This document shows positions 36,686 to 46,044 of a stretch of 64,000 nt of DNA, piece after piece. A model generated the notes under the pieces. The model saw only the letters and a list, made by a program, of their open reading frames with translations. It was not told the DNA's origin and did not search any database. The position numbers were made by a program, and so were the translations under genes. How positions within the stretch are numbered: the stretch's first letter is position 1; every line of letters begins with the position of its first letter. Origin of the DNA: JAUIIK01 sp041390865 (GTDB lineage Bacteria > Chloroflexota > Chloroflexia > Thermomicrobiales > CFX8). The stretch is taken from contig JAWKPC010000005.1 of NCBI GenBank assembly GCA_041390865.1, positions 124,001 through 188,000 of the forward strand. The letters are read 5' to 3'.

Positions 36686-38590
36686 ATGGTGAGTTGGCAG
36701 CTGTCGCCGGAGTCCGAAGCAGAGTACGAGATCATTCGCGCGACCGACATAATGGTCCCGATGCGAGACGGCGTGGGGCTCGCGACCGATATCTATTTCC
36801 CGGCAGCAGCGGAAACCCGGGATCAGCGGGTCCAGGAGCCGCTCCCCTGTATATTGATCCGAACCCCGTACAACAAGACAGGCTCCTCCGACACCGGCGA
36901 GTATTTCGGGAAGCGCGGCTACGTCGTCGCTATTCAGGATTGCCGTGGGCGATACCGCTCCGAGGGGATCTTTTCGTTCCTGACGCAGGAAGCCGAGGAC
37001 GGCTATGACTGCGTCGAGTGGGTTGGAACCCAGGACTGGTCCGATGGCAAGGTTGGCATGATGGGCACGTCCTATCTCGGATGGACCCAGACCGCCGCCG
37101 CGGTCATGAACCCGCCGCACCTCTCGGCGCTGGTCGTCAACCAGGCCGGAGCAAGCGCCTACTCCAGCTCCGTGCGCCACAACGGCGCGATCGAGCTCCG
37201 TTTCCTCGCCTGGGCATTCATGGGTGCCGCAACGGGAACCGAGGCGATGGCCGATCCGGCCGTTCGTGCCGCGCTGGAGCACGTCAAGGCCTCGGAGTGG
37301 CTCGATTCGCTTCCCTGGCAGGAAGGCCAGACGCCACTGGCTCACGCTCCTTCATACGAACAATGGGCGCTCGATCTCTACCGCAACGGCGACTTCAGCG
37401 AATACTGGGAGCACCCCGGCTACAACTTCGAGAAGCACTGGGACAATCATGCAGACGTTCCGACGCTCTTCTCCGGCGCCTGGTACGACTCGTATACCCG
37501 CGCCACGATCGAGAACTACGTTGGACTATCGCAGCGCCTGAACAGCCCCGTTCACCTGATGATGGGTCCCTGGACCCATGGGTCGACGACGGTCGATCAG
37601 ACATTCTCCGGAAATGTCGACTATGGATCGCAGGCCTCCGTTGCCGGAAACCTCGCGCACGACTTTGATCACCTCCATCTGCGCTGGTTCGATCGCTGGC
37701 TGAAGGACGTCGACAATGGCGTCGATAGCGAGGGGCCGGTCCGTATCTTCGTCATGGGCGGTGAGCCGGAGCGTCGCACGCCCGAAGGCCGGCTCTATCG
37801 CGGAGGTCAGTGGCGCCAGGAAGCGCAAATGCCGCTCTCGACCGCTACGGAGACCCCATACTACCTGGGCGCCGGCGGTGGCCTGGGAACCGCCAAACCA
37901 ACGGACGACGACGCGTCGACAACCTTCGCGTTCGATCCGGCGAATCCCGTGCCGACGGTCGGCGGCAATATCTCATCGCTGTCCGAGGTGTACGACGTTC
38001 CCGAGCAGATCGCCGGGAAGATCACCTACGAAGAACGCTGGGGACTGATCGTGCCGGTCGGCGGCCAGGATCAGAAGGAACCCGCTTCCAGCTCGCGTGC
38101 TGGACAGCCGATCAACTCCCGTCCCGACGTCATCAGCTTTCAGACGGAACCGCTCGAACATCAAGTGGAGGTCGTCGGGCCGATCCGGCTGTCATCTACG
38201 TCTCGTCCTCGGCGCCGGACACGGATATCACCGTCAAACTGGTCGACGTCGTGCCACCAGTACCCGGTTTCCCGGAGGGCTACGAGCTGAATCTATCCGA
38301 TAGCATCTTCCGCTGCCGCTACCGGGACGGTTTCGACAATCCAAAACCGATGGATGAGGGCGAGATCTACCAGATAGAGATCCCGATGTACGGGACAGGC
38401 ACGATCTTTGGTCAGGCCATCGCATCCGGGTTGACATCTCGTCGAGCAACTACCGCGCGCTTCGACGTCAATCCGAATACCGGCGAACCGACTCGGACGC
38501 CACAGCCACATGCAGGTAGCGCTCAACACGATTCACCACGATGCGGAACACGCTTCGCAGATCGTACTGCCGGTGATACCTAAAGAGTAG
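36686..38590 (+). CDS. CocE/NonD-family hydrolase (X-Pro dipeptidyl-peptidase S15 fold), frameshifted near the 3' end
   Basis: Residues 1-490 are intact. 'IIRATDIMVPMRDGVGLATD', 'PCILIRTPYNKTG' and 'GYVVAIQDCRGRYRSEG' lead to the nucleophile Ser in 'GMMGTSYLGWTQ', the acid in 'LFSGAWYDSYTR' and the His in 'HLMMGPWTHGST'. The C-terminal jelly-roll domain is split: 'AVIYVSSSAPDTDITVKLVD' with 'GYELNLSDSIFRCRYRDGFD' is shifted at about 38165, with more shifts near 38415, 38455 and 38490. The end 'VALNTIHHDAEHASQIVLPV' returns to the first frame and stops at 38588-38590. ATG 36686 has AGGGAG five bases upstream. It would hydrolyse esters or acyl-peptide bonds; the substrate is unknown. Confidence 0.85.
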
Positions 38591-38672
38591 CTGTTCCTGA
38601 ACCGGTTCCGCCTTTGATAGCCTTGGCTCACGCGCGATCCGCTTGCTGACGAAAGGGGGTCCGGAGAGAACT

Positions 38673-39774
38673 ATGGTTCGCTCGCTTCCGTCACTCCACG
38701 AACTCCGGGGCAGGCTGGCCTTCGAAGCGCGGCTCTACTGGGCCGACGTCAAAGTCCTCGCCCACCGTACTGTCCAGGAGTTCGGAGATGACCGCTGCAC
38801 CCAGATCGCGGCGAGCATTTCTTATTATGTCTTCTTCTCCGTCTTTCCGCTGACGATCTTCCTGGTAACGATCTTCGGTCAGGTTCTTCGCAACGAGAGC
38901 GTCAAGGCAAGGTCATCGACGCGCTGATGGAGATCGTTCCGCTGACGCCGGTTGAGGGACGAGCACAACTCGAACAGATACTTTCGGGCGTGGCGACCGA
39001 TCTGTCGCTGCTTGGCCTGCTCAGCGTCGTCGGCCTGATATGGTCGGCAAAGCGCGATGATGGCCGCGCTCAGAAGCGCGCTGAACGTGGCCTGGGACAC
39101 GACGCATCGCCGAGACCGCCGTACGGGGCAAGCTCGTGGATATGATCATGGTCTTGATCGTCGGGCTGCTGGTCGCCGTCTCGATCGCGGCAACGACGGT
39201 TCGCCCGTTTGTCCAGGATCAGATCAGCACCGCGGCGGCGGACTGGTACGTGATCGGCGACATACTGCAGTTCGGAATGTGGCTTCTCACCTTTTTGATC
39301 CCGATCGTCGTCTCCTTCATGATCTTCGCCGCGCTGTACCGGTTCATTCCGGCCGTGAAGACATCGTTCGACGAGATCTGGCCGGGCGCCCTCTTCGCCG
39401 CCGTCGCGTTCGAGATCGCCAAGGTGGGATTCTCGTTCTACCTCCGGAACTTCGGCAACTACAACGCGATCTATGGTTCGCTCGGCGCGGTGATCGTCTT
39501 CATGCTCTTCATATTCGTCGCCGCAAACGTGCTGTTGATGGGAGCCGAGGTCGCCTCGGAATGGCCGAGGGTCAGAGCCGGTCACTACGACCGGGGGCTG
39601 CCGAATCGCGAGCCCAAGCCGGCGATTCCCTTCATCGAGCGAGCTCAGACCATCTTGCGGCAGGCGTTGCTGGGATCCGACGAGGTGGTCGAGCATGTCG
39701 AGGATGATGAGATCGAGGAGCGAAATCGTCTCCGTCGAGAGCGTGCTCGCGCGCGTCGGGAGAACCGACCGTAG
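38673..39774 (+). pseudogene. YihY/BrkB-family membrane protein, frameshifted
   Basis: The first part has 'GDDRCTQIAASISYYVFFSV' and 'FPLTIFLVTIFGQVL', the typical YihY start. 'VIDALMEIVPLTPVEGRAQL' and 'DLSLLGLLSVVGLIWSA' follow in another frame, 'MMAALRSALNVAWDT' in a third, and the last 200 residues are intact ('IMVLIVGLLVAVSIAATTVR', 'LLTFLIPIVVSFMIFAALYR', 'WPGALFAAVAFEIAKVGFSF', 'NAIYGSLGAVIVFMLFIFVA'). The family has six helices and an unknown, possibly transport-related, role. The Arg/Glu-rich tail is cytosolic. ATG 38673 has GGAGAGA upstream. It ends flush against the convergent methyltransferase. Confidence 0.8.
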
Positions 39775-40497
39775 CTATTCCGGCCTTCGACCGGCAAGCA
39801 TCGCGAGTTCAAGGATCTTGAAGTAGCAGTCGACGTCGACGAATCCAGCAGCATCCATCCAGATGCACTGGTCCTCGACGAGCGCCAGGATGTTGTCGTG
39901 CTGGTCCTCCCGCGTGTGATAGCGTCGCGCGATCTCGTCACGATTGACGGTTTCACCCCGAGACCGTGTCAGCTCGGTCTGGTTATCGATAAACATATCG
40001 TCGAACAGCTGCCGGGCCATCGGAGAGCGGGTGGCAACGTGCTCGAGATTGATGAACAGACCGCCCGGCTGAAGCATCTCCAGGATCTCTCGGAAAAGCG
40101 CCTGCTTCCGCTCATTCGGTAGATGATGGATGGCATATCCGGAAACCACGACGTCGAAACGCGAGCCAGGCGGTAGCTTCTGCAGCCAGGCCTGGCTGCC
40201 GAGATCTGCCAGGATGATCTCAACTGCTTGGCTGGAGCCCGCGAATCGAGAGCGTGCCCGTCCGAGCATCGGCTCTGAAAAATCGACCAGAACAGCCGTC
40301 GCCTCCGGATGTGCATCCAGCATCGTCGCCGCGAGCGCCCCGTCGCCGCAGCCGAGATCGAGGACGTTCCTCACGTGAGGTAACGATGCCCGCACGATCC
40401 GGTGCAAGAGATCGATCTGCTCGACGATGAGCGGAATCGTCCCCCGAACCTCATCGACATACGCATCCGCGTTGTGTTGCTTCCGCCATGCTGACAT
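39775..40497 (-). CDS. Class I SAM-dependent methyltransferase
   Basis: The product is 240 residues. Motif I is 'VLDLGCGDGALAATMLDAHP', followed by 'AVLVDFSEPMLGRARSRFAG', 'VEIILADLGSQAW', 'FDVVVSGYAIHHLPNERKQA' and 'LQPGGLFINLEHVA'. The C-terminal third ('ARRYHTREDQHDNILALVED', 'WMDAAGFVDVDCYFKILELA') is found in a widespread group of small-molecule methyltransferases of unknown substrate, with similarity to the tRNA cmo5U enzyme CmoA in the core. The stop abuts the stop of the convergent YihY gene. Confidence 0.9.
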   Translation of the reverse strand: MSAWRKQHNADAYVDEVRGTIPLIVEQIDLLHRIVRASLPHVRNVLDLGCGDGALAATMLDAHPEATAVLVDFSEPMLGRARSRFAGSSQAVEIILADLGSQAWLQKLPPGSRFDVVVSGYAIHHLPNERKQALFREILEMLQPGGLFINLEHVATRSPMARQLFDDMFIDNQTELTRSRGETVNRDEIARRYHTREDQHDNILALVEDQCIWMDAAGFVDVDCYFKILELAMLAGRRPE

Positions 40498-40535
40498 CGG
40501 TCGGCCATCCAGTTCAATGCCCGTGGTCTCCGGGA

Positions 40536-41156
40536 CTAGTCGAATTCGGTAGGGAGTCCGGGTTGACGGGCGTGCTCCAGCAAGCGGCGGATTTGCGTCT
40601 CCGTGATCCGGTGGGTAGAGAGCGGGGGCAGATTATCGACGTCGAAGAACTCGACGGCAGTCGTCTCGAAGCTCGTCGTCGCCTCGCCACCGAGAAGGTC
40701 ACAGACGAAGAAGAGTTTGTAGGTGTGCCGCGGAGAAGGAGGATGGCCGTGCAGGCTCTTGTCGTAAACCATCGCGAGCTTCGAGGCCCTGGCCCGAAAT
40801 CCGGACTCCTCGAAGATCTCTCGCTCGACCGCTTTCGACGGAGAATCATTCACATCGGCGAATCCACCGGGCAGCGTCCACAGTCCGTCCAGCCGCTCGC
40901 GAACGAGCAAAACCTGTCCATCTCGAAAGACGGCTCCCCGAACATCAACCTGAGGCGTCGCGTAGCCGCTGTCCTGGGCGAAGAAGTCCTCGATCTGTGA
41001 GAGGTCGGCGCCGGTGTGGCCAGCGAAGATCTCATCAGCGATCCGGGCGATCTGACGATAGCGTTCGAGGTCGTACTCGCTCTCCCCATAGGCCAGTCCT
41101 GTCTGGGCGATAGCCCGCAGGCGTCGTGCCCAAACGACCCACTCCGGCTCCGTCAC
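40536..41156 (-). CDS. NUDIX hydrolase with N-terminal NUDIX-associated domain
   Basis: The protein is 206 residues. Residues 1-65 ('WVVWARRLRAIAQTGLAYGE', 'YDLERYRQIARIADEIFAGH') form the helical extension found in a group of ADP-ribose/UDP-sugar type NUDIX enzymes. The NUDIX box runs 'GGFADVNDSPSKAVEREIFE' plus ESGF, matching Gx5Ex7REUxEExGU. 'LYKLFFVCDLLGG'-like and 'TAVEFFDVDNLPPLSTHRIT' strands complete the fold. The start GTG 41156 overlaps the stop of the cupin gene (GTGA), so the two are translationally coupled. The nucleotide substrate is unknown. Confidence 0.9.
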   Translation of the reverse strand: MTEPEWVVWARRLRAIAQTGLAYGESEYDLERYRQIARIADEIFAGHTGADLSQIEDFFAQDSGYATPQVDVRGAVFRDGQVLLVRERLDGLWTLPGGFADVNDSPSKAVEREIFEESGFRARASKLAMVYDKSLHGHPPSPRHTYKLFFVCDLLGGEATTSFETTAVEFFDVDNLPPLSTHRITETQIRRLLEHARQPGLPTEFD

Positions 41157-41530
41157 GAGTCCATGCCGTCCAGAAGCTCGGGCATGAACTTCGATGGATC
41201 GAGATGCTGGCCTTCGACGATGATTGTCATCATGCCGCCTTCCGATCCGGGCTCTTGGCACTCGCCGGGAATCCAGCCGACCGCCCGTCTGGACCGTATC
41301 GCGATTCTGGAGTCCGACGCTCCACGGCCCCAACCTTCACCGGATACGCAACTGAACAACTGTGTGTGGCCGCTTCGCTTCCTGTTGGCCGAGCACGCCG
41401 CCCCGGCTGACATGGAAGCTAACGTCTGGACATCCCCGGCAACACGGCCGCCGCGTCCAATCGAGATACCGCGACTAACGAATCGGGTTACCGGATAGCT
41501 CCCATCTTCGTCGAACCGATCCATCGTCAT
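41153..41530 (-). CDS. Cupin-domain protein
   Basis: A small beta-barrel protein of about 125 residues. 'GHTQLFSCVSGEGWGRGASD' is the first cupin motif with the turn, and 'AVGWIPGECQEPGSEGGMMT' plus 'IIVEGQHLDPSKFMPELL' is the second. The classic metal ligands are poorly kept (Gln and Glu in place of His), as in many non-catalytic cupins. The stretch 'MSAGAACSANRKRSG' reads better in the next frame ('GVLGQQ'), so two compensating one-base errors are possible. ATG 41530 has AAGG eight bases upstream; ATG 41548 is an alternative. Its end overlaps the NUDIX start. Confidence 0.75.
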   Translation of the reverse strand: MTMDRFDEDGSYPVTRFVSRGISIGRGGRVAGDVQTLASMSAGAACSANRKRSGHTQLFSCVSGEGWGRGASDSRIAIRSRRAVGWIPGECQEPGSEGGMMTIIVEGQHLDPSKFMPELLDGMDS

Positions 41531-41554
41531 CAACTTGCGCCTTCGCATCGATCA

Positions 41555-41968
41555 CTAGCCTGCAGCACTCTGCCGGTCGTAGTTGCGAATAATCATCCCG
41601 CCGGCCGGTTTCATGCCGAGGCGCTCGTAGAATGGACGCACGTCATCGTCACACATCAGATCGATCTGGTAGAGATGCTGGAGGCTGGCGATCATCCTGC
41701 GGGCAAGCTCGCTGCCGATTCCCCGCCCCTGGTAAGGCTCCAGCACTTCGAGAAGCGGAATGTAGGCGGCATGGACCCCATCGCTGATGGCGTTAATGAA
41801 ACCGACAACGTTGCCTGTTTCGTCGTCGACCGCAAGCCAGACGGCGTAGCTTCCCTCGAGGATCCTCAGGTGGTTCTCGGGCGAAGGAGGGTCTGGCCAG
41901 CCTGCCCAGAAACCTCCGGCAAGATGTTCCGGCTTGACTCTGGAAAGATCATCGGTGTACCTGATCAT
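41555..41968 (-). CDS. GNAT-family N-acetyltransferase
   Basis: The product is 137 residues with a GNAT fold: 'SYAVWLAVDDETGNVVGFIN' (strands 2-4), 'AYIPLLEVLEPYQGRGIGSE' with the acetyl-CoA loop Q-x-x-G-x-G ('YQGRGIG'), 'LARRMIASL', and 'CDDDVRPFYERLGMKPAGGM'. This combination is common in a family of small acetyltransferases of unknown substrate. GGAG lies six bases before the ATG. It starts downstream of the act operon, with a hairpin in between, and heads a possible GNAT-cupin-NUDIX group on the minus strand. Confidence 0.9.
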   Translation of the reverse strand: MIRYTDDLSRVKPEHLAGGFWAGWPDPPSPENHLRILEGSYAVWLAVDDETGNVVGFINAISDGVHAAYIPLLEVLEPYQGRGIGSELARRMIASLQHLYQIDLMCDDDVRPFYERLGMKPAGGMIIRNYDRQSAAG

Positions 41969-41989
41969 GGTGGATCTCCAAACGCGATC

Positions 41990-42013
41990 AGGGCCGGCAG
42001 TGCTGCCGGCCCT
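41990..42013 (-). terminator. Hairpin at the end of the act operon
   Basis: AGGGCCGGCAG and CTGCCGGCCCT are a perfect 11-bp stem with a 2-base loop. It lies between actE and the GNAT gene. No T-run follows, so termination may be incomplete. Confidence 0.55.
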
Positions 42014-42050
42014 GTATCTGAACGCTTGCTGTCCTGTGTGAGAGAACCGG

Positions 42051-42659
42051 TTACTGCTCTAGCCCCTGGCCCTGAAGCGTGGCCCGGATGTAATTGATCA
42101 GGTGCCACCGCTGCTCGCCAGGGATCAGATCCCCGAATGCAGGCATCCACTGACCGAGACCATTTGTCACGACGCTATAGAAGTAGTTGTCGGCCACGCC
42201 GTGCAACTCCTGACGAGCCAGATTCGCGGGTGGATTGCCGCCATACGTTTCCAGCTGAGGAGCCATCGGGCCATCGCCCTGCCCCGCTTCACCGTGACAG
42301 ACGACACAGTTAACGTTGAATACTTGCTCGCCAATGGCCACCGACTCTTCTGTCCGGGGAATCGGATTCTCAAGCTGCCCGAGCTCCTGGGAGTTGTAGA
42401 GCGGAACACGTCCCTGCACCGGAACCGCACCTTGCGGAGCCCCGAATCGCGGCGGCTCGAGCGTCCGGTATGACTTCTGATAGTGCATGGCTGAATAGAC
42501 GTCGATCGGATACGTGTTGGTCGAAGAACAGGCGGCGAGGACAGCTAACAGGAACACTGCCCCGAGCGCAGCCTGCTTCCACAGCGGCCAGGACCGCACG
42601 GCGGCGACCGGCCGGCCCAGGCCACGTCCTCTCGTCAAACCAGTGAGCCGGGTCGCCAT
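42051..42659 (-). CDS. actE: Alternative complex III subunit ActE, mono-heme cytochrome c lipoprotein
   Basis: The product is 202 residues with a lipobox Cys in 'LLAVLAACSS', so it is tethered to the outer face. One heme site, 'FNVNCVVCHGEAGQG', and a Met ligand in 'VTNGLGQWMPAFGDLIPGEQ' mark a class I cytochrome c. ActE is thought to hand electrons from complex III on to a soluble carrier or oxidase. Its ATG overlaps the actD stop by one base (TAATG). It is the last gene of the operon. Confidence 0.93.
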   Translation of the reverse strand: MATRLTGLTRGRGLGRPVAAVRSWPLWKQAALGAVFLLAVLAACSSTNTYPIDVYSAMHYQKSYRTLEPPRFGAPQGAVPVQGRVPLYNSQELGQLENPIPRTEESVAIGEQVFNVNCVVCHGEAGQGDGPMAPQLETYGGNPPANLARQELHGVADNYFYSVVTNGLGQWMPAFGDLIPGEQRWHLINYIRATLQGQGLEQ

Positions 42660-43210
42660 TACTGGTCCTCCGGGTCCTCGAGGAGATTGACGGTCTTGCC
42701 CTCCTCATCGAACTTGACATCTGCTGCGCCGGCATCAGTCATCAGCTTGCCGGCGGACTGAACACTATTGTCGTCGCCCGAGACAAGCACGCCGATGTAG
42801 CCCTCGGTTACACGGGCATCGTACACCCGCGGCCCCGCCGACGGCAGCCGGGACTCGAACAAGACGCCGAGCACCGTGAAGATGATCGCGCCGAGCATCG
42901 TGCCCTCATACATGATGACGAGCATCGGCGGGATCGACAGGATCGGCTTACCACCCGTGACGAGCGGCCAGGAGATCTGCGTCCCGGCCGTGATCAGAAC
43001 GCCCGTGATAAATCCACAAGCGGCCCCGATCAATGGGAACACATACAGATTGTGGTGACGCTCAGCCTCACCAAACGCCCCGTGGGGGAACGGTGAACTC
43101 GAGAGGATATCGAAATCCTCTCCGGTGAACCCGTTGTCGAGCATCGACTGGGTGGCGCTTGCGGCGTCTTCGACATCCTCGAATACCCCGAGTACGGCAC
43201 GATCAGCCAT
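42659..43210 (-). CDS. actD: Alternative complex III subunit ActD (DUF3341)
   Basis: The protein is 183 residues. The N-terminal soluble part 'VLGVFEDVEDAASATQSMLD' and 'HGAFGEAERHHNLYVFPLIG' is followed by two membrane helices ('GAACGFITGVLITAGTQISW', 'MLVIMYEGTMLGAIIFTVLG') and a soluble tail 'YDARVTEGYIGVLVSGDDNS'. This is the usual DUF3341 architecture of ActD, a structural subunit without cofactors. GGAAGGA lies just before the ATG. Confidence 0.93.
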   Translation of the reverse strand: MADRAVLGVFEDVEDAASATQSMLDNGFTGEDFDILSSSPFPHGAFGEAERHHNLYVFPLIGAACGFITGVLITAGTQISWPLVTGGKPILSIPPMLVIMYEGTMLGAIIFTVLGVLFESRLPSAGPRVYDARVTEGYIGVLVSGDDNSVQSAGKLMTDAGAADVKFDEEGKTVNLLEDPEDQ

Positions 43211-43242
43211 TGTGCGTCCTTCCTACCGACTTCGGCATGGGA

Positions 43243-44616
43243 CTACTCTTCCTTGACGATGGCCGGGACCACAGCGTGGCCGACACGTACGTTGGCCGCA
43301 AAACGCTGGCCCTCTTTCTCTTCCCACAACACGATCGGCGGGAATACCTTGCTGAACATCAGCAGCAGGAATATCACAACTCCGAACGATCCGATGACAA
43401 GCCCCAGCTCAACAATGGTCGGGTTGTAGAACGACCAGCTGAATTTGAGCTCGTACTTCCGTTCGATACCCGGCACGATGAGCCAGTATCGTTCGGACCA
43501 CATCGCGATGTTGACCAGTAACGACGACCAGAACATCAGTTTGATGTTGCGCCTGACGCTACGTTTCAACCACATACCAACCGGTATCAGATACCCGAGG
43601 ATGATGATCTCGACGAGCAGGAACCAGAACGGCCACTCGAACACGCGCCGTTCCATGACTGCCAGCTCGCGCGTCTCCCGGGTCGCTATCGCGAACACGA
43701 AGTCCAGGAAGAAGAAGTAGAGCCAGACCGTCGCGATAACGATCAGCAGCCGGCCGACTGCATCGAAGTGCTCTGGCCGGATGAACTTCTCCCACCGGAA
43801 CATCCAGCGCATCGCCGCCATCAGCGTCAGCACAGCCGACACACCGGAATGCACGGCGCCAACCACGAAGTACGGGGCGAACACCGTCGCGTGCCAGATC
43901 GGGACAATCGAGACCGCGAAGTCCCAGGAAACGATACTGTGCACCGACACGAACACTGGCAGAATCAGTGCCGAGATCAGAACGCCGGCGATACCCTGGA
44001 GCTTCCACTGGCGGGTGTTGCCCGTCCAGCCGAGCGCCAGCGTGCCGTAGAGCGTCCGGCGCCATCCGGTCGAGCGGTCGCGAATGACCGCCAGGTCCGG
44101 GATCAGCGCGGTGAATACGAATAGCGCGCTACCGGTGAGGTAGGTAAAGATCGCGCTCGGGTCCCAGATAAGCGGGGACCGAACATTCGGGAAGACATCC
44201 CGCATGAAGTCATAGGGAAAGACCCAGTAGATCGCGCGCCACGGCCGGCCGGTGTGGATGAGCGGGAAGAGCGCCGCCGTGCCGAGCGAGAACACTGTCA
44301 TGACCTCGGCAGCGCGGACAACCGGTCGGCGCCACTCGGCCTGTGTCAGACGAAGGATCGACGAGATCATCGTTCCGGCATGGCTGATACCGACCCAGAA
44401 GACGAAGTTCGTGATCAGGAAGCCCCAGTAGACAGGGCGGTTCAAACCCGTTACCCCGACGCCCCAGTAGATCAGCCAACTCAAGGCGACCAGCCACATT
44501 GCGACAAACATGCCGAGTACGGCAGCCCCGACCCAGAATCGCATCGGGTGCTCAAACACCGAGCGCAATAGCTCGTTGTTGATCTCCTTGTCGCTCATTA
44601 TGACGCGTTCTTGCAT
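43243..44616 (-). CDS. actC: Alternative complex III integral membrane subunit ActC (NrfD/PsrC family)
   Basis: The product is 457 residues with about ten helices. 'GLNRPVYWGFLITNFVFWVG' with 'ISHAGTMISSILRLTQAEWR' and 'HTGRPWRAIYWVFPYDFMRD' is the quinol-site signature of ActC. 'SAIFTYLTGSALFVFTALIP' and 'DLAVIRDRSTGWRRTLYG' follow, and the C-terminal helices include 'FWFLLVEIIILGYLIPVGMW'. ActC with ActB oxidises menaquinol and may translocate protons. ATG 44616 has AGGAG nine bases upstream; ATG 44598 is an alternative. Confidence 0.92.
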   Translation of the reverse strand: MQERVIMSDKEINNELLRSVFEHPMRFWVGAAVLGMFVAMWLVALSWLIYWGVGVTGLNRPVYWGFLITNFVFWVGISHAGTMISSILRLTQAEWRRPVVRAAEVMTVFSLGTAALFPLIHTGRPWRAIYWVFPYDFMRDVFPNVRSPLIWDPSAIFTYLTGSALFVFTALIPDLAVIRDRSTGWRRTLYGTLALGWTGNTRQWKLQGIAGVLISALILPVFVSVHSIVSWDFAVSIVPIWHATVFAPYFVVGAVHSGVSAVLTLMAAMRWMFRWEKFIRPEHFDAVGRLLIVIATVWLYFFFLDFVFAIATRETRELAVMERRVFEWPFWFLLVEIIILGYLIPVGMWLKRSVRRNIKLMFWSSLLVNIAMWSERYWLIVPGIERKYELKFSWSFYNPTIVELGLVIGSFGVVIFLLLMFSKVFPPIVLWEEKEGQRFAANVRVGHAVVPAIVKEE

Positions 44617-44658
44617 GCCTATTGCTCCTGCCTGGCGAGTGGAAGACCACTCACGGCT

Positions 44659-46044
44659 CTACTCGGGCTTCGCGATAACCGTAACCGGATGATTCAGATA
44701 CTGGCGTCGGATCCGCAGGCCGATACCTCCGCCGACTTCCCAGATGCTGGGCAGCGGGATGAACCGCAGCGCCAGTCGCACGCAGAAGATCGCAGCCGCG
44801 ATCGCTCCGATGACGATCAGCACATCCAGCACGCTCGGGAAGAGGAAATCCGGAATCATGTCACTCTCAAGCTCGTGCGCAAACGGGTCCTTGGAACCGA
44901 AGCCGGCCCCGAAGATGCGCAGGCGGTCGAAGAATGTACCGATCAGGACCGAGCAAGCTACCAGTGTCGGTCCGGTCACGGTCTTGCGGACCTTGTTCCA
45001 CATCAGCGAGAACAGGGGCACCGCAAAGTTCAAGGCAAACGTCAGGATCATCGGAACCAGATAGATATCGACCATGACGACTTCGAGCACGTTGATCTGG
45101 CTCGGCAATCGTCCATACCAGAAGATCATGAATTCTGAGAACCAGAGGTAGAACCAGAGCAGCGACGTCGTAAGCAGCAGCTTACTGATCGACCAGAAGG
45201 AATCCCAAGTCAGGTAGTCCTCCATGCCGCCCCATCGGCGCAAGGCGTACATCGTGACGATGATCAGCGCCAGACCCGTCTGCAACCCGCTCATCGCGGC
45301 GAAGGCCGGGAACACCGAACTGCGCCAGCTGGGAAGGAGCGCGAGCGCGTAGTCCCAGAAGAAGATCGAAACGGTCCAGATGTAGAGAATCAGGTAGCAG
45401 GCTCCGAGCACACCGATCCCGGCCCGATGAACCGACCACTGCCGGACGCTCCCGCGCCAGCCATTCGCAAGCCGCTGGTAGCGCTCGAACTGTCCGACGT
45501 TGTCCCGACTCCGGTCCCGCACAATCGCGAGATCGGGAATCGAAGAGATGTAGAGAAATGCATAGCCACAGAACACGAGCAGCGCCAAGACAACCAGGTT
45601 GAAGAAGTTCGGCGCCCCCCAGGGCCAGTCGACCCAGACAGTGAACCGCCCTTCGGCCTCCGGCACAGTCAGAAATAGCGGAATGTACAGGATCAGCACG
45701 ACAATTCCGGCGGCCGCCTGGATCTCGGCAATCCGGCTCAGCGGCCGGCGCCAGTCGCTACGAGTCAGCCGCAGCAGGACGGCGAGGATCGGTGCAGAAA
45801 GAAATGCGGACATCAGATAGTTCGCAGCGATCGCCGTGTAGCCCCAGGGCGCAAGATCGTCGAATCCTTCAATGATGGCATTGAGTACCAGCGCGATCAA
45901 ACCGACCGCACCCAGAACGCCAAGCACGATGTCGAGCGTCACGAATCCGACGCCGGTGGCCAGCACTCGCCGCGTTGCGTCTTCAATCGTCTGCCGTAGA
46001 GAAATCTCCGGTGCGGTGTGCCCGGCGTGCGCGTGCTCAGCCAT
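44659..46044 (-). CDS. Second NrfD/PsrC-type membrane subunit of the act operon (ActF- or ActC-like)
   Basis: The product is 461 residues with about ten helices. It shares with ActC the segment 'SSIPDLAIVRDRSRDNVGQF', but the quinol region differs ('AIAANYLMSAFLSAPILAVL', 'LRLTRSDWRRPLSRIAEIQA'). 'GYAFLYISSIP' and 'FWSISKLLLTTSLLWFYLWF' are visible. The alternative complex III has two such NrfD-like proteins, ActC and ActF; this one occupies the position right after actB2 and would be the ActF equivalent, though it precedes actC here. It overlaps the actB2 stop by eight bases, so they are coupled. Confidence 0.85.
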   Translation of the reverse strand: MAEHAHAGHTAPEISLRQTIEDATRRVLATGVGFVTLDIVLGVLGAVGLIALVLNAIIEGFDDLAPWGYTAIAANYLMSAFLSAPILAVLLRLTRSDWRRPLSRIAEIQAAAGIVVLILYIPLFLTVPEAEGRFTVWVDWPWGAPNFFNLVVLALLVFCGYAFLYISSIPDLAIVRDRSRDNVGQFERYQRLANGWRGSVRQWSVHRAGIGVLGACYLILYIWTVSIFFWDYALALLPSWRSSVFPAFAAMSGLQTGLALIIVTMYALRRWGGMEDYLTWDSFWSISKLLLTTSLLWFYLWFSEFMIFWYGRLPSQINVLEVVMVDIYLVPMILTFALNFAVPLFSLMWNKVRKTVTGPTLVACSVLIGTFFDRLRIFGAGFGSKDPFAHELESDMIPDFLFPSVLDVLIVIGAIAAAIFCVRLALRFIPLPSIWEVGGGIGLRIRRQYLNHPVTVIAKPE

